The notes below the pieces were generated by a model that searched no databases, had not been told where the DNA came from, and saw nothing but the letters and a program-made list of their open reading frames with translations. This document shows, one piece after another, positions 35,649-44,826 of a stretch of 64,000 nt of DNA. Every line of letters begins with the position of its first letter. Positions within the stretch are counted from its first letter, which is position 1. The position numbers and the translations under genes were made by a program. The DNA is taken from assembly GCA_001644045.1 (NCBI GenBank), contig LUUF01000077.1, forward strand, positions 62,001 to 126,000, given 5' to 3'. The DNA is from Methylomonas methanica (GTDB lineage Bacteria; Pseudomonadota; Gammaproteobacteria; Methylococcales; Methylomonadaceae).

Positions 35649-36968
35649 TTATAGAATGTAACGGCTAAGGTCTTCGTCGTCGGCCAGTTCCATCAGATGC
35701 GCATCCACGTAGGCGGCGTCGATGTTAATGGACTTTTCGGCCAGGTCCGGCGCATCGAAGGAAATGTCTTCCAGCAGCTTTTCCAGGATGGTGTGCAGTC
35801 TGCGGGCGCCGATGTTTTCGGTTTTTTCGTTGACTTGCCAACCCAGCTCGGCGATACGATTGATGCCGTCGGCGCTGAATTGCACATCGACGCCTTCGGT
35901 TTTCAGCAGTGCCTGATATTGCTCGGTCAGCGACGCGTCCGGTTCGGTCAGAATCCGCACGAAGTCGTCGGCGCTCAAGGCATTCAATTCCACCCGAATC
36001 GGGAAGCGGCCTTGCAGTTCCGGAATCAGATCGGATGGCTTGGTCAAATGAAACGCGCCGGAAGCGATAAACAAAATATGATCGGTCTTGATCATGCCGT
36101 ATTTGGTGGTGACGGTACTGCCTTCCACCAGCGGTAACAAATCGCGCTGCACGCCTTCGCGGGACACTTCGCCGCCGCCCATTTCCGAACGCTTGCAGAT
36201 CTTGTCGATTTCGTCGAGAAACACGATGCCGTGCTGTTCGACGGCTTCCAGCGCGGTTTGCTTGATTTCTTCTTCGTTGACCAGTTTGCCGGCTTCTTCT
36301 TCCTGCAACTGCTTCAAGGCATCCTTGATTTTTAATTTGCGGGTCTTCGTGCGGCCGCTACCGAGGTTTTGAAACATGCCTTGCAACTGGCTGGTCATTT
36401 CTTCCATGCCCGGCGGCGCCATGATTTCCACGCCTACCGCCGGCGCGCTGACGTCGATTTGAATTTCCTTGTCGTTCAAGTCGCCTTCGCGCAACTTTTT
36501 GCGCATTTTCTGCCGAGTCGATTCCTCGGATTCCGAGAGCATGCCGCCTTCGGCGCGTGGCAGTAATATGTCCAATACTTTTTCTTCGGCGGCATCGGCG
36601 GCGCGGTTTTGCACGCGTTCCATCGCCGAGATGCGGGTGGTTTTCACGGCGGTATCGATCAAGTCGCGAATAATGGATTCCACATCGCGGCCGACATAAC
36701 CCACCTCGGTAAATTTGGTGGCTTCAATTTTGATAAACGGCGCATTGGCTAAGCGGGCCAGACGGCGGGCGATTTCAGTTTTACCGACGCCGGTGGGGCC
36801 TATCATTAGTATGTTTTTTGGGGTGATTTCGTCGCGCAGTTCCGCGGCAACCTGGCTGCGGCGCCAGCGGTTACGCAGGGCTATCGCGACGGAACGTTTG
36901 GCGGCGGCTTGGCCGACAATGTGCTTGTCCAGTTCGCTGACGATTTCTCTGGGGGTCATTTGACTCAT
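35649..36968 (-). CDS. hslU: HslU, ATPase subunit of HslUV protease
   Basis: A 439-residue AAA+ unfoldase, normal length. It contains Walker [27 protein letters not shown] (pore loop GYVG), an intermediate I-domain rich in Glu/Lys, Walker [11 protein letters not shown], sensor region [12 protein letters not shown] and the C-terminal EDLSRYIL that docks into HslV. It forms a hexamer that feeds proteins to HslV. It follows hslV by four bases. Confidence 0.98.
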   Translation of the reverse strand: MSQMTPREIVSELDKHIVGQAAAKRSVAIALRNRWRRSQVAAELRDEITPKNILMIGPTGVGKTEIARRLARLANAPFIKIEATKFTEVGYVGRDVESIIRDLIDTAVKTTRISAMERVQNRAADAAEEKVLDILLPRAEGGMLSESEESTRQKMRKKLREGDLNDKEIQIDVSAPAVGVEIMAPPGMEEMTSQLQGMFQNLGSGRTKTRKLKIKDALKQLQEEEAGKLVNEEEIKQTALEAVEQHGIVFLDEIDKICKRSEMGGGEVSREGVQRDLLPLVEGSTVTTKYGMIKTDHILFIASGAFHLTKPSDLIPELQGRFPIRVELNALSADDFVRILTEPDASLTEQYQALLKTEGVDVQFSADGINRIAELGWQVNEKTENIGARRLHTILEKLLEDISFDAPDLAEKSINIDAAYVDAHLMELADDEDLSRYIL

Positions 36969-36972
36969 GGTT

Positions 36973-37533
36973 TTACTCTTGTGCCGGTTGTGGTTCGGCG
37001 TCTAATTCTTCGATGCGCAGATTGTGGTTGGTGTAGATGCAAATATCGGCGGCAATTCCCAGGGACTTTTCGACGATTTCGCGGGCGCTCAGTTCGGTGT
37101 TTTCCAGCAAGGCGCGAGCGGCGCTTTGCGCAAACGCGCCGCCGGAGCCGATCGCGATAAAATCGTATTCCGGTTCGATCACGTCGCCGGTGCCGGAAAT
37201 GACCAGCGAGGTTTTGCTGTCGGCGATGATCAATAAAGCTTCCAATTTGCGCAGGGCGCGGTCGGTACGCCAGTCTTTGGCCATTTCCACCGCGGCGCGG
37301 GTCAGATTGCCGCGATGTTTTTCCAGCTTGCCCTCGAAATGTTCGAACAGGGTAAACGCATCGGCGGTGGCGCCGGCGAATCCTGCGATCACTTTGTCGT
37401 GATACAGGCGTCTGACTTTACGGGCATTGCCCTTCATCACGGTATTGCCCAGGGTGACTTGGCCATCGCCGCCGATCACGACTTTGTCGCCGCGTCTGAC
37501 GGAAAGAATGGTGGTGCCTCTGAAATTCGTCAT
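36973..37533 (-). CDS. hslV: HslV, peptidase subunit of HslUV protease
   Basis: A 186-residue proteasome-type peptidase. A short propeptide MTNFRG precedes the nucleophile in [19 protein letters not shown], and [22 protein letters not shown] and [10 protein letters not shown] are typical. The start at 37533 matches the family. Its promoter region contains CCCCAT (37585-37590, minus strand), resembling a heat-shock sigma -10, but no convincing -35 was found. With the Anbu gene at the left edge, the genome encodes two proteasome-like peptidases. Confidence 0.97.
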   Translation of the reverse strand: MTNFRGTTILSVRRGDKVVIGGDGQVTLGNTVMKGNARKVRRLYHDKVIAGFAGATADAFTLFEHFEGKLEKHRGNLTRAAVEMAKDWRTDRALRKLEALLIIADSKTSLVISGTGDVIEPEYDFIAIGSGGAFAQSAARALLENTELSAREIVEKSLGIAADICIYTNHNLRIEELDAEPQPAQE

Positions 37534-37739
37534 GTCTGTGAATGAAAAAGGGAAAGGCGGCGATTTTACATGTTCTCGACGGCGATGGGGTAGAAGTTTA
37601 AAACCCCAGCTAAGGTGAGTAAAAAGGGCAAAGATTGAACAAAGCAAGAAAACTGATTAAAGTTCAAAGTGCTGGTATTTTAAGGAGGCGCCGCATTGAC
37701 CGGTGTTTCCAACATTACAATAACAACAAGAGGGTAGTC

Positions 37740-38186
37740 ATGAAATCGTCAAATCGCTGGAGAAGTGCGCTATTACTAAGTGCCATGGTTTTTTCAAGTG
37801 CGGCGCTGGCCTTGTCGCCGGATGAAGAAGAACGCTTGAAAGAGTGTAAAAGGCCGAAATTCCGGGATTTTGTGCCCGAGCAAAAAGCCGAGGTCGATGC
37901 CGGTGTCGATATTGCTTTTCATGTCTCCCACAATGCCGATCCTTTCACCGTTACCGCCGAAGCGCGCGGTGAAAAAATGAAAGTTAACGTGGTGGATAAA
38001 AAAACCTTTTATTTGGTGACTGCCAAGTTACCGCAATTGACACCCGGTTTTGCCCGTATCCACGTCACCGCCAAATCAGCGGAAAGCAAACTGGAAAGCG
38101 GTTGTCTGGGGCAGGATGGCTGGTTGCTTAAAATCAAGGGCGAGGAAGTTGCTAAACCGGCCGAACAGCCAGCTACGGCTCAATAG
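37740..38186 (+). CDS. Small secreted protein of unknown function
   Basis: A 148-residue protein with a signal peptide (MKSSNRWRSALLLSAMVFSSAALA). The mature part begins LSPDEEERLKECKRPKFRDFVPE. A probable Ig-like beta-sandwich region (VDIAFHVSHNADPFTVTAEARGEKMK ... FARIHVTA) follows, then a Lys/Glu/Pro tail. Two cysteines (in KECKRP and SGCLGQD) could form a disulfide. I do not recognise a characterised family. The last seven bases overlap the convergent deaminase gene. Confidence 0.75.
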   Translation: MKSSNRWRSALLLSAMVFSSAALALSPDEEERLKECKRPKFRDFVPEQKAEVDAGVDIAFHVSHNADPFTVTAEARGEKMKVNVVDKKTFYLVTAKLPQLTPGFARIHVTAKSAESKLESGCLGQDGWLLKIKGEEVAKPAEQPATAQ

Positions 38187-38644
38187 CGAATTTTGTCATT
38201 CTTGATTTGCCAGAGCTCGAAGGGACGATTAGCGGTATCGAGCGCTAGTTGTTGCATGGCGATCCGGCGTTGCTGGGCGGGTTTGTCGATTTCGGTATAA
38301 ATAAAACCGTCGTCGAACCCGGCTTTAGCGGCGTCGAACCGGTCGCAGGCGTAATACACGGCTTTCAGTCTTGCCCAATAGATAGCGCCCAAGCACATCG
38401 GGCAAGGCTCGCAGCTAGTGTAGAGCGTGCAATCGCTCAATTGAAAATCGCCCAGTTTTTGGCAGGCCAGCCGAATGGCGACGATTTCGGCGTGCGCGGT
38501 GGGGTCCAGATCCGGCGTAACCCGATTCCCGCTGCCGGCAATAATTTCACCGCCTCTAACCACAATGGCGCCGAACGGCCCGCCGCCGTTGTCGATGTTG
38601 TCGCAAGCCAACGCGATAGCTTGGTTCAGAAAGCCTTGGTGCAT
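38180..38644 (-). CDS. Guanine deaminase-like nucleoside/nucleobase deaminase
   Basis: A 154-residue member of the cytidine deaminase-like fold. The zinc site is HAEIVAIR plus CEPCPMCLGAI, both complete. The length, the N-terminal ACDNIDNGGGPFGAIVVRGGEII and the C-terminal DDGFIYTEIDKPAQQRRI region resemble Bacillus GuaD-type guanine deaminases more than tRNA adenosine deaminase TadA. It would convert guanine to xanthine in purine salvage. Its ATG overlaps the metA stop (TAATG). Confidence 0.8.
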   Translation of the reverse strand: MHQGFLNQAIALACDNIDNGGGPFGAIVVRGGEIIAGSGNRVTPDLDPTAHAEIVAIRLACQKLGDFQLSDCTLYTSCEPCPMCLGAIYWARLKAVYYACDRFDAAKAGFDDGFIYTEIDKPAQQRRIAMQQLALDTANRPFELWQIKNDKIRY

Positions 38645-39708
38645 TACAAATCCAGCGGATTATTAGGATCGATGCCGTCCATAAACGGCAGGCGCCGGTC
38701 TTCGTTGGTGATCTGATAAACCTTACCCAGCCAGTTATTAAATACCGCCTTGGCCGAATCCCGCCAGGTGATGTCCAGATGCTCGATGATCTGCGTTTCC
38801 GGCATGGCTTTAAGCGGTCTGGCACCGTGTTTGGCGGCTTTCACGTGTACCGCGTAGTCGGAGAGCAAACGTTGCACTTCGCTATCGAAATAATGTTCCG
38901 GGTAGGGTGGGTAATCGTCGCGCTCGCCATGGTAAAACCTAAGCACTTCGCGCTTGTATTCCTTGAGCAGGCTGATGTCGTCGTATTCCGGATGGCCCTG
39001 GAAGAAAACGATGCGAAAACCGTCCGGGCTGACGGCCAGATGCACGCCGGCGATTTCGCTGGCTACCAAAACCTTCAAGCCGTGTTTTTCCATGTCGCGC
39101 TGAAACACTTCGTTGAAGCGCGAATGCGGTACGTCGAAGCGGGTATTGATTTCCGCAACCAGGGGATGCTGTCTATCGACCACTTTGTGCGAAAAAACGC
39201 CCCAGCGTTTTGCGGGCAAGCGGGTGCGCTCCACGCCGTAACAATGCTGAATGAATGCATGGGTTGCCAGGCAGGAGCAGAGCACAGAGGTGACGTTTTG
39301 CGTGGCCCATTCGAACACTTCGGTCAGAGGCTTCCAAAAGTCCTCCTCCTGTAAATGATCGTGGGTGACGTTGGCGCCGCTGATAATCAATGCGTCCAGA
39401 CCGTCCTGTTTGATTTGCTCGAAGGATTCGTAATATTGATGAATATGCGCCCAGGCTTCCGGACTCCGTTCCAAGCCTTCTATCGTGAATGGATGCACGT
39501 GAAACTGCGCAATCTGGTTACAGGCGCCGACCAGCCGGAAAAATTGGCGTTCGGTGGCTTCCAGCGCCGCGTCCGGCATAATATTCAGCAAGCCGATGTG
39601 CAATTCTCTAATCGATTGGTGGCTGGCGCGGTCCGGGCTGAGAATTTCTTCGCCCTCCTCGCGCAGGCGCTGAAAAGTGGGTAAAGCGGTATGGGCAACT
39701 AGCGGCAT
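38644..39708 (-). CDS. metA: MetA, homoserine O-acyltransferase
   Basis: A 354-residue MetA-family enzyme, first step of methionine synthesis from homoserine. The glutamine-amidotransferase-like fold is shown by LNIMPDAALEATERQFFRLV, the nucleophile Cys in SVLCSCLATHAFIQHCYG, and the catalytic His/Glu in FFQGHPEYD. Whether succinyl- or acetyl-CoA is the donor cannot be settled by eye. The start at 39708 (MPLVAHTALPTF) fits the family; upstream in-frame codons overlap the neighbouring gene. Confidence 0.93.
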   Translation of the reverse strand: MPLVAHTALPTFQRLREEGEEILSPDRASHQSIRELHIGLLNIMPDAALEATERQFFRLVGACNQIAQFHVHPFTIEGLERSPEAWAHIHQYYESFEQIKQDGLDALIISGANVTHDHLQEEDFWKPLTEVFEWATQNVTSVLCSCLATHAFIQHCYGVERTRLPAKRWGVFSHKVVDRQHPLVAEINTRFDVPHSRFNEVFQRDMEKHGLKVLVASEIAGVHLAVSPDGFRIVFFQGHPEYDDISLLKEYKREVLRFYHGERDDYPPYPEHYFDSEVQRLLSDYAVHVKAAKHGARPLKAMPETQIIEHLDITWRDSAKAVFNNWLGKVYQITNEDRRLPFMDGIDPNNPLDL

Positions 39709-39721
39709 TGCAAGAACGGTC

Positions 39722-40570
39722 TCAAGATTGTTGCCGGGCAATCGCCTCGGCAATCAGACGCATAAAGTCGTCTTCATTATTAACTTTGGCGGTTTCGTCG
39801 GCGCTGATGGTGTAGCCGTACTGGGCGGCAATCGCTTCGTAGCGCGGTACCCTGGCTTTGAACAATTCCGGAAACACCCAGCTGACAAACTCGTCCGGTG
39901 GAATTTGGTCGGTAGAGCTGTAACCGCGCTCACGCATGAACTGCGTCAGTTTTTCATCGACGAATTCCGGCCGGTAATACAAGGGCTTCGGGTCTTTCTT
40001 GGCGCGGTCGATAATGGTCTGTTCCAAGGCGGGTGGAATTTTGATGTAGACGATCAGCGTGTGTTTGGCCAGGTTTTCCAGTACTTCCGGGCAGTCCAGT
40101 TCGCAAACGCTACCGCCGGCGTCGTTAATGAAATGCTTGTAGCCGTATATGTCTTCGGCTTTGTGGATGAAGTCCGGTACGTCGTTCATCGCCGCGATTT
40201 CGGCTTGATGATGCAGCGCTTGCCGGCGTTTGAATTCGGCTTGCGATAATCCGCCCTTGGCCGGATCGCCGATTTTGCCCAGAAAGCTGGACACCGGCGC
40301 CAGATTTTCCACGGTGATATTGCTGCAAATGTAGATGGAATCGGATTTGAGTAAATCGCGCAAAAACGGTACGCCCATGGCTTGCTGCTTGATGTTGTCC
40401 AGAATCGGTTCTTCCAGGTATTTGGTGCCGATGCGGTAATCGCCGGAATAATGAAACCATTTGTCCCTGGGCAGTTTGGCCGACAGAGTGGTCTTGCCGG
40501 CGCCGGACATGGCCAACAGGGTGATGCTTTTGGATTCCCAGTCCAGAAATTGTTGCGGGGTCATTCTCAT
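39722..40570 (-). CDS. P-loop ATPase/kinase-like protein of unknown function
   Basis: A 282-residue protein with a Walker A motif ITLLAMSGAGKTTLSAKL near residue 20, followed by HYSGDYRIGTKYLEEPILD and HFINDAGGSVCELD. It looks like an adenylate-kinase-type or nucleotide-binding P-loop protein; no specific substrate is recognised. Many conserved Tyr, Asp and Lys residues indicate an active enzyme. It is downstream of a DUF6763-like gene on the same strand (8-base gap) and 13 bases before metA, so the three may be cotranscribed. Confidence 0.7.
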   Translation of the reverse strand: MRMTPQQFLDWESKSITLLAMSGAGKTTLSAKLPRDKWFHYSGDYRIGTKYLEEPILDNIKQQAMGVPFLRDLLKSDSIYICSNITVENLAPVSSFLGKIGDPAKGGLSQAEFKRRQALHHQAEIAAMNDVPDFIHKAEDIYGYKHFINDAGGSVCELDCPEVLENLAKHTLIVYIKIPPALEQTIIDRAKKDPKPLYYRPEFVDEKLTQFMRERGYSSTDQIPPDEFVSWVFPELFKARVPRYEAIAAQYGYTISADETAKVNNEDDFMRLIAEAIARQQS

Positions 40571-40578
40571 AAATTATC

Positions 40579-40881
40579 TCAATCCAACAAATCGCTAATG
40601 TCCAAATCTTCCGCATCCGGGCGGGCATGGCGATCAGGGTCCGTGTAGCCGAGATCGTCGGCTTCCAGCTCGTCGAACGGTGCGCTCCAGTCTTCCGGAT
40701 CTTCTATGTAATCGATAGTCGAGCCATACCAGGATTCGTTGTCGTACTCGCCCAAATCGCCGTTGGCGAACTGAACTTCCACCGATTCGTCGTTGCCTTC
40801 AATCGCTACGACCTTGAAGGTGAGATTACTTTCCAGGTCTTTATACCAACGGCCTATGACCGGATCTGCAATAGTTGTCAT
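40579..40881 (-). CDS. DUF6763-like small acidic protein
   Basis: A 100-residue very acidic protein: PVIGRWYKDLESNLTFKVVAIE, then a compact beta-rich core (SVEVQFANGDLGEYDNESWYG) and an Asp/Glu-rich tail ending LDISDLLD. It resembles the small DUF6763 family found in gammaproteobacteria, function unknown. The core could be a Tudor/SH3-like barrel. It lies immediately upstream of the P-loop protein gene, and the pairing hints at a shared process. Confidence 0.7.
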   Translation of the reverse strand: MTTIADPVIGRWYKDLESNLTFKVVAIEGNDESVEVQFANGDLGEYDNESWYGSTIDYIEDPEDWSAPFDELEADDLGYTDPDRHARPDAEDLDISDLLD

Positions 40882-41011
40882 GGTTGCATCCTCGCTATGT
40901 TGATGTACTTGGCAATGATAGCGAGTTTATAGAAGCTGTGCGAGTACATGGGGCAAAACTATCGGAATTTTCGATTAGAATGGCAAATTTGGATATTAAC
41001 CGGCCGGGGCA

Positions 41012-41218
41012 ATGAGCGAAGACAGATTCATCGAATTGGAGATCAAACAAGCGTATCAGGAGGATTTGATTCAAGCCTTGAATCAGGTGGTGGCCGACCA
41101 GCAAAAGCAGATCGGTAAGCTGGAAGAAACCTGCAAGTTACTGCACGACAAGATCAAAAGCCTGGCGCTGGATGATCGTCAGGCCGGGGCGGTCGACGAA
41201 CGTCCGCCCCATTACTGA
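41012..41218 (+). CDS. slyX: SlyX-family coiled-coil protein
   Basis: A 68-residue protein, almost entirely a predicted coiled coil (ELEIKQAYQEDLIQALNQVV ... LEETCKLLHDKIKSL), ending in the polar tail with PPHY characteristic of SlyX. The cellular role of SlyX is unclear. It is convergent with the carboxypeptidase gene eight bases away. Confidence 0.88.
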   Translation: MSEDRFIELEIKQAYQEDLIQALNQVVADQQKQIGKLEETCKLLHDKIKSLALDDRQAGAVDERPPHY

Positions 41219-41226
41219 TTTTAACC

Positions 41227-42555
41227 TCAGGACCTACGATGGCTGATGCGGCGTATCGGTTTTGCCGGACTGGTAGCCGCTGCCAATGTTTGCCGGGGTT
41301 GCGGCGAGGCGCTGCAATCCATATGTTTGGCGCGTAATCGCCGACAAAAATCCTGACTATCGTCTTGCTGTAAACCGGTCCATTGCGCGCGCCAGGCCGT
41401 GCCGCCTTTAGATTTGGTTTTGACGATGCCGGCATGCCCGGTTTTGGCTAACGTGCCGAGGGCGTTGCGGGCGCGCTGCAGATTGACGTCGGCATCGATT
41501 TTTCGTGGATAGCTGCCCATGCTGACCGTCCAAATGCTACTGCGACTTTGCGGTTTGGCTTGGGCTAATTGGGTCAGTTTTTCGCGGCGACTGTTGTACG
41601 GCGCATTGATGCGAATCGGCTCATAACGGCTGCTGCCGGAGTCGGCACCCATTTGCTCGGCGCTGCCGGCACAACGGTTGGATGATAATTGAAACGGCGG
41701 CGGCAGGGCGCTGTAGTCTTTCAACTGCGAAATATGTTCGCCGAACAGGCCTTTTTCGCTATTGGCAAAACCCATATCCAACAGATTGCCCATTTGTTCG
41801 AAACGTTCGCCGCTGCTGTGGGCACCTAGCAACACGCCGATCAGGCGATGGCCGTTGCGTTTGGCGGAGGCGATCAGGTTGTAGCCGGAGCCGCAGGTAA
41901 AACCGGTTTTCAGACCGTCGGCATCCGGATAGCTTTTCAGGATGCGGTTGGTGTTGGGCATTACCCGGCCTTTGTAGTTAAATTCCGTCGCCGAAAAATA
42001 ATGATAGTGTTGCGGAAAGTCGCGAATCAGCGCCGCCGATAATAAAGCCAGGTCGCGGGCACTGCTGATTTGACCGTCGTTCGGCAAGCCGCTGGCGTTC
42101 TCGAACGAACTGTTATACATACCCAGGGTACGCGCTTGCTGGGTCATCATCGTCGCAAAATTGCTTTCCGAACCGCCCAGTTTTTCCGCCAGTACTACCG
42201 CCGCGTCGTTAGCGGAACGGGTGGTAACCGCCATGATGGCTTGTTCCACCGTCAGGCTTTGGCCGGTGCGCAAACCCAGTTTGGACGGCGGTTGCGAGGC
42301 GGCGTGTTTCGACGCGAACACGGTATCCGTCAGTCTCAAACGACCATGTTCCAATGCGGAAAGCGTCAAATAGATAGTCATGACCTTGGTCAACGATGCG
42401 GGATACCAGCGTTGGGTCGATTCGGTTTCGTGAACCACGCGGCCGGTGTCGGCGTCGATCACGATTGCCGCGTATCTGGCGGCCGCAGGAGCGCTTTGCA
42501 ACAGTAGGCAAGCTAGAGAAAGTAGCGCTAAACGGGTTTTCGGTAGGGTGCTCAA
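41227..42555 (-). CDS. D-alanyl-D-alanine carboxypeptidase (PBP5/6 family) with SPOR domain
   Basis: A 442-residue peptidoglycan carboxypeptidase. A signal peptide (about 1-25) is followed by the penicillin-binding motifs SLTK (SxxK, near residue 54), SAN (SxN, near 114) and KTG (near 216). Instead of the usual PBP5 C-terminal domain and amphipathic anchor, a SPOR-like domain (about 335-415, WTVSMGSYPRKIDADVNL ... AWRAQWTGL) is present, which would bind denuded glycan at the septum. It trims pentapeptide side chains. Confidence 0.88.
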   Translation of the reverse strand: MSTLPKTRLALLSLACLLLQSAPAAARYAAIVIDADTGRVVHETESTQRWYPASLTKVMTIYLTLSALEHGRLRLTDTVFASKHAASQPPSKLGLRTGQSLTVEQAIMAVTTRSANDAAVVLAEKLGGSESNFATMMTQQARTLGMYNSSFENASGLPNDGQISSARDLALLSAALIRDFPQHYHYFSATEFNYKGRVMPNTNRILKSYPDADGLKTGFTCGSGYNLIASAKRNGHRLIGVLLGAHSSGERFEQMGNLLDMGFANSEKGLFGEHISQLKDYSALPPPFQLSSNRCAGSAEQMGADSGSSRYEPIRINAPYNSRREKLTQLAQAKPQSRSSIWTVSMGSYPRKIDADVNLQRARNALGTLAKTGHAGIVKTKSKGGTAWRAQWTGLQQDDSQDFCRRLRAKHMDCSASPQPRQTLAAATSPAKPIRRISHRRS

Positions 42556-42603
42556 GTTATTACTTTGCTCCAGATATGTGGCCTAAACATTTGACTGTAT
42601 TAT

Positions 42604-43506
42604 TTAATCAGAATTATCGATTTCGAAAAAGACCCAATTGATGCGGGGATGGTCGATTTTGATCTGTTTTTCCATTCCGTTAATTAATTCAACGGCTTCC
42701 CCAACGCTCAAATCCGCCGGCAATTCGGCTTTAATCGCCACCATTACTTGGTTGCCGTGGCTAACAGCCCAAATATTCAGTACGCGACTGACACAAGCTT
42801 GTTTTTCCAGGTAACTGTGAACCGCATCGCGAATCAGCTCATCGGCTTCGCCGAGCAGCAAGGAATGCACTTCCCGGCCGATTAACACCGCGACTACCAC
42901 CAATAATGCGCCGATTAACATCGAGCCAATCGCGTCGTAAAGCGAATTGCCGGTGACCATGGTCAAACCCAGCATCGCCGCAGCTATCACCAGGCCAAGC
43001 AGCGCGGCCAGATCCTCGCCGATCACCACCATCAATTCGCTGGATTGGGTTTCTTTAAACCATTGCCAAATGCCGCGTTCGCCACGCTCGTTTTCCATCG
43101 CTCCCAACGCCGCGCGTAACGAAAACCCCTCCAAAACCACTGCTATAGCCAATATCGCCAAAGCGATGCCGGCGTTTTCCACGGCTTGCGGTTCGTGATA
43201 ACGCAACCAACCCTCGTGGATCGAAAACAATCCACCAACCGAGAACAGGGTAATCGCCACCATCATCGACCAGATATACGCTTCCCGGCCATAACCCATC
43301 GGGTGGCGCTGCGTTGCCGCCCGCGCCGAACGTTTCATACCGATATACAACAAGACCTGATTACCGCAATCGGCAAAGGAATGAATGGCTTCCGCCAGGA
43401 GCGAGCCGGAGCCGGTCCAGACTGCCGCGCCGGTTTTGGTCAAGGCGATGCCCAGATTGGCGGCGAATGCATAAACAATGGCTGAGGTGGAATTGCTATG
43501 AGACAT
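42604..43506 (-). CDS. Cation diffusion facilitator metal transporter
   Basis: A 300-residue CDF protein with about five or six helices. The helix-2 metal site appears as HSFADCGNQ, and the helix-5 region GEDLAALLGLVIAAAML also carries acidic ligands. The C-terminal domain (about 210-300) is the cytoplasmic metallochaperone-like fold. The motif pattern is closer to the ZnT9/SLC30A9-like bacterial branch than to FieF. It likely exports Zn or a similar divalent ion. It is downstream of the iron-uptake operon on the same strand but 117 bases apart. Confidence 0.87.
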   Translation of the reverse strand: MSHSNSTSAIVYAFAANLGIALTKTGAAVWTGSGSLLAEAIHSFADCGNQVLLYIGMKRSARAATQRHPMGYGREAYIWSMMVAITLFSVGGLFSIHEGWLRYHEPQAVENAGIALAILAIAVVLEGFSLRAALGAMENERGERGIWQWFKETQSSELMVVIGEDLAALLGLVIAAAMLGLTMVTGNSLYDAIGSMLIGALLVVVAVLIGREVHSLLLGEADELIRDAVHSYLEKQACVSRVLNIWAVSHGNQVMVAIKAELPADLSVGEAVELINGMEKQIKIDHPRINWVFFEIDNSD

Positions 43507-43623
43507 GACTATGGGTCGAATAAATTAAGAATAAGGCAACGATCGTTTGCGGCAAACGCTACCGCAAACGCATCGAGTAATTATGCAAATTTTAGATTAG
43601 TCGAGCGGATTTGCCGCAAATAC

Positions 43624-44814
43624 TTAGCCGTCAACACATAGCCGCTGATTTTTAGCGGTTTGGCGTTGCTGCCGATGACGTATTTGCCGGCCGCGACGTT
43701 TTTGCAGCCAACGGATTACGCCGGTGATGAACAGCATCGGGCAGAGTAAGCCCGAAACTAAGACCAGTAACTGGCCCGTCAAGCCAAAGGCTTCACCGGT
43801 ATGCAGCGGATGCAGCCAGTTGATGACAGTGTCCGAGGCGCCAAGCTCATCGGGATTGCTGACCGCCAATACTTGGCCGGAATATTGATCCACCCAGACA
43901 TTGGTTTTGGGAAAGCGCTGGCTAGGCTCGCCGGATTGACGCAGATTGATGCGATAGCTGCCGGTGGCGTTGTGCGGCGTTTCGATCCAGCACAAGCGCG
44001 CCTGCGGAAACCGGGCTTGGCCGACTGCCACGGCTTGATCCAGGCTGATGCGTGCTTGCTGGGTTGAGGGTGGGGCGGATTGTGGCGTGGGTGCTGCCTG
44101 TAAAGGCGAGAAATAGCCTAGCAGCGGATTGACGTATTGCGGAATCTCCAGCGCAATTCCGGTCAGCGCCAGCACCAGCATCACGATCAAGCTGTAGATG
44201 CCCGCCAGTTTATGTAAATCGTAATTCAAGCGTTCGCGGCTGGCATGGTGTTTTAGGCTCAACGCGTTTTTTAATTTGTGCAACGGCGGCCACCACAGAT
44301 AGACACCGGTAGCCAGGGAAATCAACAACAAGCCGCCAAAGATAGCCATCAAAATTTTGCCTGGATTATCCAGCAGCAGCTTGTAGTGCAAATCGTAGAG
44401 CCAGGTCATTGTAAACTCGCCCCAGAAGCGGTTGGCGAGGACCGTGCCGGTATAAGGATCGACCGACAACATCAGCGGGGCAAAACCGTGATGCTCGGTT
44501 TCTTGCGGTTTGTAGTAGCGGGCGGTGATTGCGCGCTGCGGATCTTTGGGAATTTCCAAGCGCCAGCCGTGTTGCCGTGTCGGTTCTGCATGGCGCAAGG
44601 CCTGGAAAATATCCTCGTAGTTTTGCCGCTGTGCGGTCGGTTCGGAAATGATCAGCTGCGGATTGAGCCACTCGTCCAGGTCGATATAAAACACCAACAG
44701 GCTACCAGTCAGGCCGACCATGGCGATAAGCAAGCCTAGCGACAGACCCAGGTATAAATGCACGGCCAGCCAAAACTGGCGTCGTGCCTGTTTTTTGCCG
44801 GCCGCTGGTTTCAT
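43624..44814 (-). CDS. PepSY-associated membrane protein (iron-uptake linked)
   Basis: A 396-residue inner-membrane protein with four helices. An N-terminal helix follows RRQFWLAVHLYLGLSLGLLIA, a periplasmic PepSY region (about 45-140) comes next, and a helix with LYDLHYKLLLDNPG, further helices and a C-terminal ISGLLCPMLFITGVIRW-type segment follow. Proteins of this type are encoded beside TonB receptors and act in siderophore-iron reduction or release. The gene begins 12 bases after the FecA-like receptor. The basic C-terminus would be cytoplasmic. Confidence 0.87.
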   Translation of the reverse strand: MKPAAGKKQARRQFWLAVHLYLGLSLGLLIAMVGLTGSLLVFYIDLDEWLNPQLIISEPTAQRQNYEDIFQALRHAEPTRQHGWRLEIPKDPQRAITARYYKPQETEHHGFAPLMLSVDPYTGTVLANRFWGEFTMTWLYDLHYKLLLDNPGKILMAIFGGLLLISLATGVYLWWPPLHKLKNALSLKHHASRERLNYDLHKLAGIYSLIVMLVLALTGIALEIPQYVNPLLGYFSPLQAAPTPQSAPPSTQQARISLDQAVAVGQARFPQARLCWIETPHNATGSYRINLRQSGEPSQRFPKTNVWVDQYSGQVLAVSNPDELGASDTVINWLHPLHTGEAFGLTGQLLVLVSGLLCPMLFITGVIRWLQKRRGRQIRHRQQRQTAKNQRLCVDG

Positions 44815-44826
44815 GTTTTACGCTGC

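Noticed and set aside
37585-37590. CCCCAT on the minus strand upstream of hslV, resembling a heat-shock sigma-32 -10 element
   Set aside because: No convincing CTTGAAA-type -35 at 13-15 bases was found, so a sigma-32 promoter is not claimed.
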